Shown piece after piece: positions 1 to 4,872 of a stretch of DNA of 6,176 nt. Location of the stretch: assembly GCA_003151315.1 (NCBI GenBank), contig PLXF01000021.1:1-6176 (forward strand). The letters run 5' to 3'. How positions within the stretch are numbered: the stretch's first letter is position 1; each line of letters begins with the position of its first letter. The notes beneath the pieces were generated by a model that saw nothing but the letters and a program-made list of their open reading frames with translations, ran no database searches and was not told the origin of the DNA. Position numbers and translations under genes: made by a program. The stretch comes from Parachlamydiales bacterium (GTDB lineage Bacteria; Chlamydiota; Chlamydiia; Chlamydiales; SM23-39).

Positions 1-1
1 C

Positions 2-865
2 CTTTCGGGATCTGATATGACCATGATGAAAAATTTTCCCCTCATCACTCCCGGAAATTTCAATGGACGCAATATAAAATACGGCGTTCGGGAATTCGGA
101 ATGGGAACCATTGCGAACGGTCTATTTTTAACAGGGATGATCACCCCCTATTGCGGCACCTTTTTGACCTTTTCCGATTACATGCGCAATTCGATCCGCT
201 TAGCAGCTCTGTCCCATTATCACACGATTTACCAATTCACCCACGATTCGATTTTCTTGGGGGAAGATGGACCTACGCACCAATCGATCGAGCATCTAGC
301 TTTGTTGCGCGCGATTCCGAATCTCCATTTGATTCGCCCTTCTGATGCGAATGAGGTGAAAATGGCCTGGGTGGCAGCTCTTCGCTACAAAGGGCCGACG
401 GCAATTGTCCTCTCTCGACAAAATCTCCCCGAACTATCCCATACAAACCTCCCTTACGAAGAGGGGATGGGGCGAGGCGGTTATATCGTGCGGAAAGAGG
501 CGGGAGGCGCTCCCGACTTCACCCTCTTTTCCACCGGCTCAGAATTAGCTCTTGCGGTCGATGCCGCTGAACGGCTCGAAAAAATGGGCAAGCGGGTAAG
601 GGTTGTTTCTATGCCTTGCTGGGCTCTATTTGAAAAGCAATCGGAAGACTACAAAGAATCTGTTGTTGGCGGCGATCTAGGAGTTCGAGCAGCGATCGAA
701 GCGGCCTCCGATTTTGGCTGGTATAAATATATCGGCCGTCAAGGGGTGGCGATCTGCATGGAGAGCTTCGGAGAGTCTGCGCCTGCCCCCGATCTTGCGC
801 AAGAATTCGGCTTCACTGTCGACGCTGTCGTCGAGAGATTAATTTCCCGCGAAACGGAAACATGA
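2..865 (+). CDS. tkt: Transketolase, C-terminal part (5' end outside window)
   Basis: Transketolase moves two-carbon ketol units between sugar phosphates in the non-oxidative pentose phosphate pathway, using thiamine diphosphate, in the cytoplasm. The open frame enters from the left edge: codons from position 2 read LSGSD before the ATG at 17, matching the conserved stretch ahead of TMMKNF, so that ATG is internal and not the start. About 287 of the usual 650-670 residues are present, covering the pyrimidine-binding and C-terminal domains. Counting from the ATG at 17, GVREFGMG (23-30) holds the catalytic glutamate E26 that activates the cofactor, and GEDGPTHQ (82-89) is the second transketolase signature. 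SRQ follows shortly after, where a phosphate-binding arginine is expected. The C-terminal domain carries the FSTGSELALAVDAAERL stretch. The frame ends at TGA 863-865 with no break. Identification is firm; only the 5' end and promoter are missing. Confidence 0.96.
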   Translation, partial: LSGSDMTMMKNFPLITPGNFNGRNIKYGVREFGMGTIANGLFLTGMITPYCGTFLTFSDYMRNSIRLAALSHYHTIYQFTHDSIFLGEDGPTHQSIEHLALLRAIPNLHLIRPSDANEVKMAWVAALRYKGPTAIVLSRQNLPELSHTNLPYEEGMGRGGYIVRKEAGGAPDFTLFSTGSELALAVDAAERLEKMGKRVRVVSMPCWALFEKQSEDYKESVVGGDLGVRAAIEAASDFGWYKYIGRQGVAICMESFGESAPAPDLAQEFGFTVDAVVERLISRETET

Positions 866-890
866 AAGTCTGTTCACTCATCTTGGCTTA

Positions 891-940
891 GGAGCCGGTT
901 GCAAAGTCGAGCTAAGGCCGGTAATTTCGTAACTGGCTCC
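891..940. repeat. Short imperfect inverted repeat carrying the shared 13-mer
   Basis: Ten-base arms at 891-900 (GGAGCCGGTT) and 931-940 (AACTGGCTCC) pair with one mismatch or G-T position around a 30-base middle. The middle, together with the arm edge, contains TTGCAAAGTCGAG at 899-911. Its reverse complement CTCGACTTTGCAA occurs exactly at 2916-2928 and 6138-6150, where it begins the palindromic element. Similarity to that element does not clearly extend beyond the 13-mer. The repeat lies between the end of tkt and the end of the minus-strand gene whose stop codon (912-914) is inside it. It has no U-run after a compact stem, so it is not an ordinary terminator. Confidence 0.6.
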
Positions 941-1430
941 TCGTGGTGAAGTTACTTGCGACAGGGACCCCTTTTTGCGGACCTAACAGCTCTGAGATCC
1001 TATTGCAAAAGCCTACAGGCAGTCCATTCTTGTACATAGCTAAAGCCGTAGGATCGTCAGTTGTAATTGTTTTGTTAAAAATGGTTGCTGTTTTTTCGGA
1101 AGTTACTACGAACCCAGTCTGGGCTGTGCGGATCCACTCCTGCATCTCTTTCACGCTGTTTTTAACACCTACAACCCCATCTGTTTTGAGTTGATTAAAT
1201 CTCTCCTGATTAATAGATGTTTCGTTTGCCTCTCCTGGGTTTGCTAATCGTATAAACTTTATGTCTTCGTCTTGAATATATTTTATACAGCCAACTGTAA
1301 GTATATTATTGGCAAATTCATATATTTGTACGTGAAGAACTCGGGGAATCAGCAGTTGTATTCTCTGCTGGTAGTCTGAAAGAGAGGGGTAATAGGTGCA
1401 ATGCGTAAGAGGTGCTATGTCATGTGCCAT
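912..1430 (-). CDS. Hypothetical protein, 172 residues, downstream of the FkbM gene
   Basis: I do not recognise a family. The ATG at 1430-1428 has AGGA about 7 bases upstream (in caggatttttcaATG), so start and reading frame are credible. The protein has no signal peptide or obvious membrane segment and looks like a small mixed alpha/beta soluble protein. Examples of its segments are LLIPRVLHVQIYEF near residues 27-40 and KEMQEWIRTAQTGFVV in the middle. It starts 34 bases after the stop of the FkbM gene on the same strand with no terminator between, so co-transcription is likely. The last eight residues (SQLRNYRP) and the TAG stop are encoded inside the inverted repeat 891-940, so the tail may have been supplied by a repeat insertion. 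Beyond the TAG the frame runs only seven more codons to TAA at 890-888. The gene may be real but altered at its 3' end. Confidence 0.6.
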   Translation of the reverse strand: MAHDIAPLTHCTYYPSLSDYQQRIQLLIPRVLHVQIYEFANNILTVGCIKYIQDEDIKFIRLANPGEANETSINQERFNQLKTDGVVGVKNSVKEMQEWIRTAQTGFVVTSEKTATIFNKTITTDDPTALAMYKNGLPVGFCNRISELLGPQKGVPVASNFTTRSQLRNYRP

Positions 1431-1464
1431 TGAAAAATCCTGAAAAGTCTCTATATTTTAGGAC

Positions 1465-2298
1465 TTAAAGGCCATTTTCTTCAATACGGATGTCTCGCAG
1501 TTCCTCTTTTTTAATGGCCACGTAATTGGATAGTCGGAAATTTTCGAGTTTTGGATTCCATTCAGAAATCCAAATCAAGCCGTTGGGTTTAAGCCGGAAA
1601 ATATAATAGTCGTTGTTGGACAAAAAGGTAAAAATATCTTGCAAAGTTGTCTTTGCGTCGACAAAGCATCCCCCATATTCAAATTGAATCGCTCTAATTT
1701 TGTTCTGTTCTATTAAGGGGCGGGCTCCCTGTAAGATAACCCATTCGGCCCCTTCCGCGTCAATTTTCAGTAGGTCGATCGTATCGATATTGTGCTCAGA
1801 GCAGAAATGGGAAACGGTATCTAACTTCACCTCTATTATTTTAGGGGGCTGATGGTCTACCTTCAGCACCTCTCGCTCATAAAAACTACTCAGGGCGGAA
1901 AAATCATAACTCTCATCGTAGAAGCAAAATTGCCCCGTACCTGTTTGGTTGGAAAGCGCCAGGTTAAACACTTGAGCCGTTGGGAAAGGAGAGAGCTTAG
2001 TTTTTAGGTCGGGAAAAATAGCGGGAAGGGGTTCAAAAGAGTACAGGTGAATGGAAGGATCTACGCCTAATGCATAGGTGCTCCACTCTCCTACATTGGC
2101 ACCCACATCAAAGACCACATCTTCGGAGTGGAGCCACTCCTCAAGAAAATGCAGCTCTCCATCTGTATGGATATACCAATCGCCATAGCCCATCTCTTTT
2201 GTAGCCTCGGTTTCGGTCGTAATATTATACGCATGTAGGCACAGAGTTGTAGAAAAAATAAAAGAAGATAACAGCCATTTGAACGAGAGAGCCTTCAT
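1465..2298 (-). CDS. FkbM-family SAM-dependent methyltransferase with N-terminal signal peptide
   Basis: Members of the FkbM family are class I S-adenosylmethionine-dependent methyltransferases, often O-methyltransferases acting on sugars or natural products; the substrate here cannot be read from sequence. The Rossmann core is clear: motif I VVFDVGANVGEWS at 61-73 (SAM-binding glycine loop), acidic SFEP at 87-90, EVKLDT at 156-161, and the family signature LLKIDAEGAEWVILQGA at 176-192. Length (277) is typical for the family plus a leader. Residues 1-23 form a classic signal peptide: basic start MKALSFK, hydrophobic WLLSSFIFSTTLCL, then a likely cut after HA at 23. Export is unusual because SAM is normally cytoplasmic, which raises the possibility of secretion into the host. 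The ATG at 2298 has AGGA six bases upstream, and a promoter candidate lies at 2323-2351. The 172-residue gene follows in the same direction. Confidence 0.88.
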   Translation of the reverse strand: MKALSFKWLLSSFIFSTTLCLHAYNITTETEATKEMGYGDWYIHTDGELHFLEEWLHSEDVVFDVGANVGEWSTYALGVDPSIHLYSFEPLPAIFPDLKTKLSPFPTAQVFNLALSNQTGTGQFCFYDESYDFSALSSFYEREVLKVDHQPPKIIEVKLDTVSHFCSEHNIDTIDLLKIDAEGAEWVILQGARPLIEQNKIRAIQFEYGGCFVDAKTTLQDIFTFLSNNDYYIFRLKPNGLIWISEWNPKLENFRLSNYVAIKKEELRDIRIEENGL

Positions 2299-2322
2299 AA
2301 CTGATCCTTAGGTTTTGAGGCG

Positions 2323-2351
2323 ATGTTATATCCACTAAAAAATAAACGCAA
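2323..2351 (-). promoter_or_regulatory. Candidate sigma-70-type promoter for the FkbM gene
   Basis: On the minus strand TTGCGT (2351-2346) and TAACAT (2328-2323) are separated by 17 bases, giving a start of transcription about 20 bases ahead of the ATG at 2298. The overlapping TATAAC at 2330-2325 is a better -10 match but would have a 15-base spacer. It sits back-to-back with the RING gene promoter. This is judged by eye only. Confidence 0.45.
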
Positions 2352-2426
2352 ATGCATTTTATAAGCGACGCATGAGTGGTACAATGCTACGTGCCCAATC
2401 ATTCATGAGATGCCGCTCAAGGACTC

Positions 2427-2455
2427 TTGATTAAATAAAATCTTAACGATACACT
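2427..2455 (+). promoter_or_regulatory. Candidate sigma-70-type promoter for the RING finger gene
   Basis: TTGATT (2427-2432) and TACACT (2450-2455) are separated by exactly 17 bases of A/T-rich sequence. Transcription would begin near 2461-2463, leaving a leader of about 15 bases that just includes the ribosome binding site GGAG at 2468-2471. This supports the ATG at 2478 as the start of the gene. Confidence 0.5.
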
Positions 2456-2467
2456 TGCTGCTTTTTT

Positions 2468-2471
2468 GGAG
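2468..2471 (+). promoter_or_regulatory. Ribosome binding site deciding the RING gene start
   Basis: GGAG lies six bases before ATG 2478. It overlaps the in-frame TTG at 2466, which would otherwise add four residues (METG). The position argues for ATG 2478 over the TTG. Confidence 0.65.
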
Positions 2472-2477
2472 ACCGGA

Positions 2478-2888
2478 ATGGCCGCATCGTTTAATTCTAT
2501 CGATTCTCAACAAAATTTAGTCCGTTTCCGAATGGCCACGCCTGAAGAGTATGCCTCAATATCGCCCAGTGAGACCTGCTGCATATGTTTAAGTAATCTT
2601 GTTGTGATAAAAGAAGAGCCCCTTTCTTCGGAGACTTTGTTCAACAGGAGGGTCGTTGTTCATGATGGCAGCCACCCCATCCATAAAGTTTGCTTTGCCA
2701 ATTGGGTCAACCAGGCTCATCGGCCCTCTATGGGTAAGAATCGAGCAATAAACTGTCTAACGTGCAATCGGGAAGCGAATATAGATTCACTTCCACAGCC
2801 TCCCGTGTATAGACAGCCATCTCCGCAAATAGGGTGGACTTTGTTTAAAAAAATAGTCGGATTTGGTGATTTAGTATCGAATCAGTGA
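2478..2888 (+). CDS. Small RING-H2-like zinc finger protein, putative host-directed E3 ubiquitin ligase
   Basis: The 136-residue product carries a RING-type cross-brace ligand pattern: C34-x2-C37-x24-H62-x3-H66-x2-H69-x2-C72-x20-C93-x2-C96. The spacing fits the RING-H2 consensus, except that the third ligand would be H62 rather than Cys. I36 (CxIC) and W76 (four residues after C72) occupy positions that in eukaryotic RINGs such as c-Cbl contact the E2 enzyme. N97 sits at the 'linchpin' position where Arg or Lys is common, and the usual Pro of CPxC is Leu. RING proteins pass ubiquitin from E2 to substrates; bacteria generally lack that pathway, so the inferred site of action is the host cell. 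No Sec signal peptide is visible; a type III or other signal in the polar N-terminus is possible but not shown. The tail contains a Pro-rich stretch (106-117) followed by WTLFKKIVGFG. It is isolated between a divergent neighbour and a palindromic element. Confidence 0.72.
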   Translation: MAASFNSIDSQQNLVRFRMATPEEYASISPSETCCICLSNLVVIKEEPLSSETLFNRRVVVHDGSHPIHKVCFANWVNQAHRPSMGKNRAINCLTCNREANIDSLPQPPVYRQPSPQIGWTLFKKIVGFGDLVSNQ

Positions 2889-2914
2889 TGATAATTTCTT
2901 TATACCTCTCATGA

Positions 2915-3086
2915 TCTCGACTTTGCAATTTTTTTAGCTCGATTGCCTTGGCCTTTTGCCCTCGGACGTTTGGCCTTTGGCCAAATTAGTCGGTTTATTT
3001 AACCGGAAGGGGTTTTTAACCCCTTCCTGGTTAAATAAACGCCTCAGAGGGCAGAAGGCCAAGCCAATCGGGCTAAAAAGTTGTAA
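2915..3086. mobile_element. Long palindromic MITE-like non-coding element
   Basis: The left arm begins TCTCGACTTTGCAA (2915-2928), then a T-run and AGCTCGATTGCCTTGGCC, and continues to about 2968. The right arm 3041-3086 is its inverted counterpart, with GGGCTAAAAAGTTG at 3070-3083. The arms pair over roughly 40 bases with a few mismatches. Inside them is a tighter 22-bp palindrome (2993-3040). The left arm has a 24-base extra segment (2969-2992) absent from the right; it includes a 7-bp hairpin TTTGGCC/GGCCAAA at 2969-2985. The inverse of the left 13-mer is degraded at the right end. No protein is encoded. A further copy of the left end is at 6137-6176, and the rightmost 29 bases (3055-3083, reversed) match 6148-6176 with one mismatch, so this is a repeat family. 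No U-run follows the stem, so terminator function is doubtful. No transposase is nearby, so any mobility would be in trans. Confidence 0.75.
2993..3040. repeat. Central near-perfect palindrome of the MITE-like element
   Basis: GTTTATTTAACC (2993-3004) plus GGAAGGGGTT (3005-3014) pairs with AACCCCTTCC (3018-3027) plus GGTTAAATAAAC (3029-3040). The loop is only TTT (3015-3017), with one unpaired T at 3028. This gives a 22-bp stem, very stable as RNA and able to extrude as a cruciform in DNA. Confidence 0.9.
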
Positions 3087-3117
3087 TTGAAAGAGTTGTG
3101 GTTTTTGAATGTATAAT
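3087..3117 (+). promoter_or_regulatory. Candidate promoter for the membrane protein gene
   Basis: A perfect TATAAT lies at 3112-3117. The best upstream hexamer is TTGAAA at 3087-3092, but the spacer of 19 bases is long. It abuts the right end of the palindromic element. A start near 3124 would leave a leader of about 45 bases ahead of the GTG. The -10 is convincing and the -35 is weak. Confidence 0.4.
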
Positions 3118-3156
3118 TCATTAAAATGTCTTTTACTTTTTAGTTTAAAATAAAAT

Positions 3157-3162
3157 AGGAGG
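3157..3162 (+). promoter_or_regulatory. Strong ribosome binding site supporting a GTG start
   Basis: AGGAGG is placed six bases before GTG 3169-3171. It is the strongest Shine-Dalgarno match in the window and decides the non-ATG start of the following gene. Confidence 0.8.
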
Positions 3163-3168
3163 CTTTTT

Positions 3169-4197
3169 GTGAATATTCAAAAGTATTTTTCATCAAAATA
3201 TAAGAGCTTGGAAACTTATGCGATAGGATCTCGCGTAGGCGGAACTATAGCAAACGTTAAAGCGGCAATTTTGACGATTCCTACTATCGGTCGCCAGTTG
3301 GCTGCGATCGAAAAGGGGGAATATCTTAATTTACCGGGCTTAGCTCTGCTTCAAGGTTGTGTTCTATGGGTTCAATGTGGTTTGGCAAATTACGCAACCT
3401 CCTTATTTTCTTCAGAGGAACCAATTATTGAAGAAAAAGCAATAACAGCCCTTAATATTGCATCTCTTATGGCTACGGGAGTTGCTGTTACCTTTATAGC
3501 ACAAAAAGCCCTTATATTTTTAGGCACAAAATTTGAGCGGCCTATGAATAGGAAGCAAGATGCCGCTTTATGGGTAACTTCCCTGATGTTTACCTCTATT
3601 ATTTCTTCTGGAGCAGAAGGGGTGCTTCAAGTGACGGGAGTTCCTAACGCTAAAGCATATACTTCTTTACTTGTAGCGATTGCGAACCTTTCTACTCGTC
3701 ATATTCCGCTGAGTGTTTTTGGTCGGGATCCGACAATGTCAGGTCTTCGCTGGACGCTTGCTCAATTTCTTTTATTTAGTCCTGCTGCTGTTTTCGTAAA
3801 CAGAACTAATTCTCTGTTTACGAAAGTAACGATTTGTTCGTTGGGATATTTGAATATAAAGGCAACTTTTCAGGAATATAATAGAAATACTCCTAATCCT
3901 GATTACACCTCAGCTAATAAGCCAGTGATTTATTCTTCTCTTATCATGGCCGGTGCCGGGCTGGCTCCTAATATGTGGCTGGGAGCTGTTGGCGGAGGAG
4001 TTCTTTTTGCTGCGACTTATACGCTGAGTTGCGTAATGCAAGAAGCGCAACCAATAATAAATGAGCGCTTTATACAAGCGAAGGATGAAGTTCTTTCTGA
4101 ACATGTGAAAAATTTATTAAAATACATATCCGCTTCTAATGGAAGGTCTGTGTTTCCGAGTGGAGCTGCTGAGGTTGTGGAAAAGTATTTATCCTAA
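3169..4197 (+). CDS. Hypothetical multi-span membrane protein, 342 residues
   Basis: I do not recognise a family. A GTG start is fixed by AGGAGG six bases upstream. The protein has a polar N-terminus (1-50, without a typical signal peptide). Long hydrophobic segments follow, at about 53-79, 92-118, 131-155, 163-174, 194-211, 216-229 and 253-290. The last is a Gly/Ala-rich pair of spans (MAGAGLAPNMWLGAVGGG). A polar C-terminal tail of about 50 residues (ERFIQAKDEVLSEHVKNLL) is probably helical. This suggests an integral membrane protein with both ends exposed. In a chlamydia-like organism it could be an inclusion or inner membrane protein, but no motif shows which. The coding sequence is visibly more A+T-rich than tkt and dapL. 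It contains a perfect 13-bp inverted repeat at 3792-3825. The stop lies 21 bases from the stop of a convergent gene. Confidence 0.72.
   Translation: MNIQKYFSSKYKSLETYAIGSRVGGTIANVKAAILTIPTIGRQLAAIEKGEYLNLPGLALLQGCVLWVQCGLANYATSLFSSEEPIIEEKAITALNIASLMATGVAVTFIAQKALIFLGTKFERPMNRKQDAALWVTSLMFTSIISSGAEGVLQVTGVPNAKAYTSLLVAIANLSTRHIPLSVFGRDPTMSGLRWTLAQFLLFSPAAVFVNRTNSLFTKVTICSLGYLNIKATFQEYNRNTPNPDYTSANKPVIYSSLIMAGAGLAPNMWLGAVGGGVLFAATYTLSCVMQEAQPIINERFIQAKDEVLSEHVKNLLKYISASNGRSVFPSGAAEVVEKYLS
3792..3825. repeat. Perfect 13-bp inverted repeat inside the membrane protein gene
   Basis: TTTCGTAAACAGA (3792-3804) and TCTGTTTACGAAA (3813-3825) are exact reverse complements separated by eight bases. They encode parts of VFVNRTNSLFTKV, the loop between two hydrophobic segments. 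It would form a stable hairpin in the mRNA. It is not related to the palindromic element upstream. Confidence 0.85.
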
Positions 4198-4218
4198 AAT
4201 CCCAAAGCGGACGTTTTT

Positions 4219-4872
4219 TTATACAATAAGCGGGTGGTGCTCTGTTTTGAGTTTGTCCCCGAAATTATAGCCTAGCTGTTTGAGCATGGCGTTGCTTGGA
4301 TCTTTGAGGTTGTGCACGTAGACGGCGTTGGTCAGTGTGTAGGCTACTAAATAGAGATCAGTGGGGGAGTAGAGCACCATTTTAGGGAAGTTGAGGATCA
4401 GGTTTGGATTGACCATCAGAGCGCTTCCTTGGCTTGCTGGAAGCGGAATTAGTCCGGGTTCGTAGCGGAAAGTGGGGAGGATTTTTTCCTCTTCGGCCGC
4501 TGGACTTATGCGGATGAGATAGAGGAGCGCAATTCCTTGAAAACTTAAGAGATCTTTCCCTTTTGCAGGCGATGGCCATTTGCACTCCAAGGGGATCCAC
4601 TGGTCGCAGCCGAGGCGCAGGGGGCTTTTGTTACAAAGACCTGTGGCGATAGCGCCCATGCGGCGAGAGAGGAGAAGAGTCTTGAGAAAGTTCGATTGGC
4701 GCCATAGATCGCGTCCCCCTATGTATAATTGCTCTGGGGTAAGTTTTTTTTTCCCTTTCACTGCCTCATTTCTGATTTGTTCACATTCTTCGGGACTTAA
4801 TAAGTTTTCAAATTCGATATAGCCGTTTTGGGAAAAAAACGCAGATTGTTGGGCAGATATTAGGGGATTCAT
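4219..4872 (-). CDS. PhyH-like conserved protein coupled to dapL, iron-binding residues not evident
   Basis: The N-terminus (QQSAFFSQNGYIEFENLLSP, 8-27, then EECEQIRNEA) resembles the start of phytanoyl-CoA dioxygenase (PhyH)-like Fe(II)/2-oxoglutarate enzymes. The expected iron motif HxD is not visible: the best-placed stretch is LGCD (87-90), with Gly where His should be. The region resembling the second half (QGSALMVNPNLILNF, 148-162) lacks the distal His. It may therefore be a non-catalytic PhyH fold or a different family sharing the N-terminal pattern. The 217-residue length is short for PhyH. Its ATG (4872-4870) overlaps the TGA of dapL as ATGA, and AGGA lies six bases upstream within dapL, so the two are almost certainly translated from one mRNA. 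I recall that Chlamydia dapL (CT390) also has a conserved hypothetical neighbour (CT391); whether this is its orthologue is untested. A nine-A run encodes K41-K43. Confidence 0.8.
   Translation of the reverse strand: MNPLISAQQSAFFSQNGYIEFENLLSPEECEQIRNEAVKGKKKLTPEQLYIGGRDLWRQSNFLKTLLLSRRMGAIATGLCNKSPLRLGCDQWIPLECKWPSPAKGKDLLSFQGIALLYLIRISPAAEEEKILPTFRYEPGLIPLPASQGSALMVNPNLILNFPKMVLYSPTDLYLVAYTLTNAVYVHNLKDPSNAMLKQLGYNFGDKLKTEHHPLIV
4744..4752 (-). other. Homopolymer A9 run early in the PhyH-like gene
   Basis: Nine T on the plus strand (nine A in the coding strand) encode three lysines, K41-K43 of 217. Runs of this length are known sites of polymerase slippage in A+T-rich endosymbionts. The run keeps the frame open as written. 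Confidence 0.6.

Noticed and set aside
151..345. Open frame overlapping tkt on the same strand
   Set aside because: A shadow of the tkt coding sequence in another frame, with no domain and no plausible translation signal. The same applies to overlapping frames inside dapL (5090-5299, 5306-5632, 5580-5795, 5824-6150), the PhyH-like gene (4382-4600, 4580-4822), the membrane protein gene (3910-4104) and the 172-residue gene (943-1194).
2466..2477. TTG start at 2466 giving a 140-residue RING protein
   Set aside because: GGAG at 2468-2471 is placed correctly for ATG 2478 and overlaps the TTG itself.
2993..3040. Rho-independent terminator after the RING gene
   Set aside because: The stem is strong, but neither strand has a U-run directly after it, the T-rich stretch being the loop, and the structure is nested in larger repeat arms.
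4198..4218. Terminator between the convergent genes
   Set aside because: A T7 run is present, but I find no hairpin; AAGCGG occurs there as a direct, not inverted, repeat.
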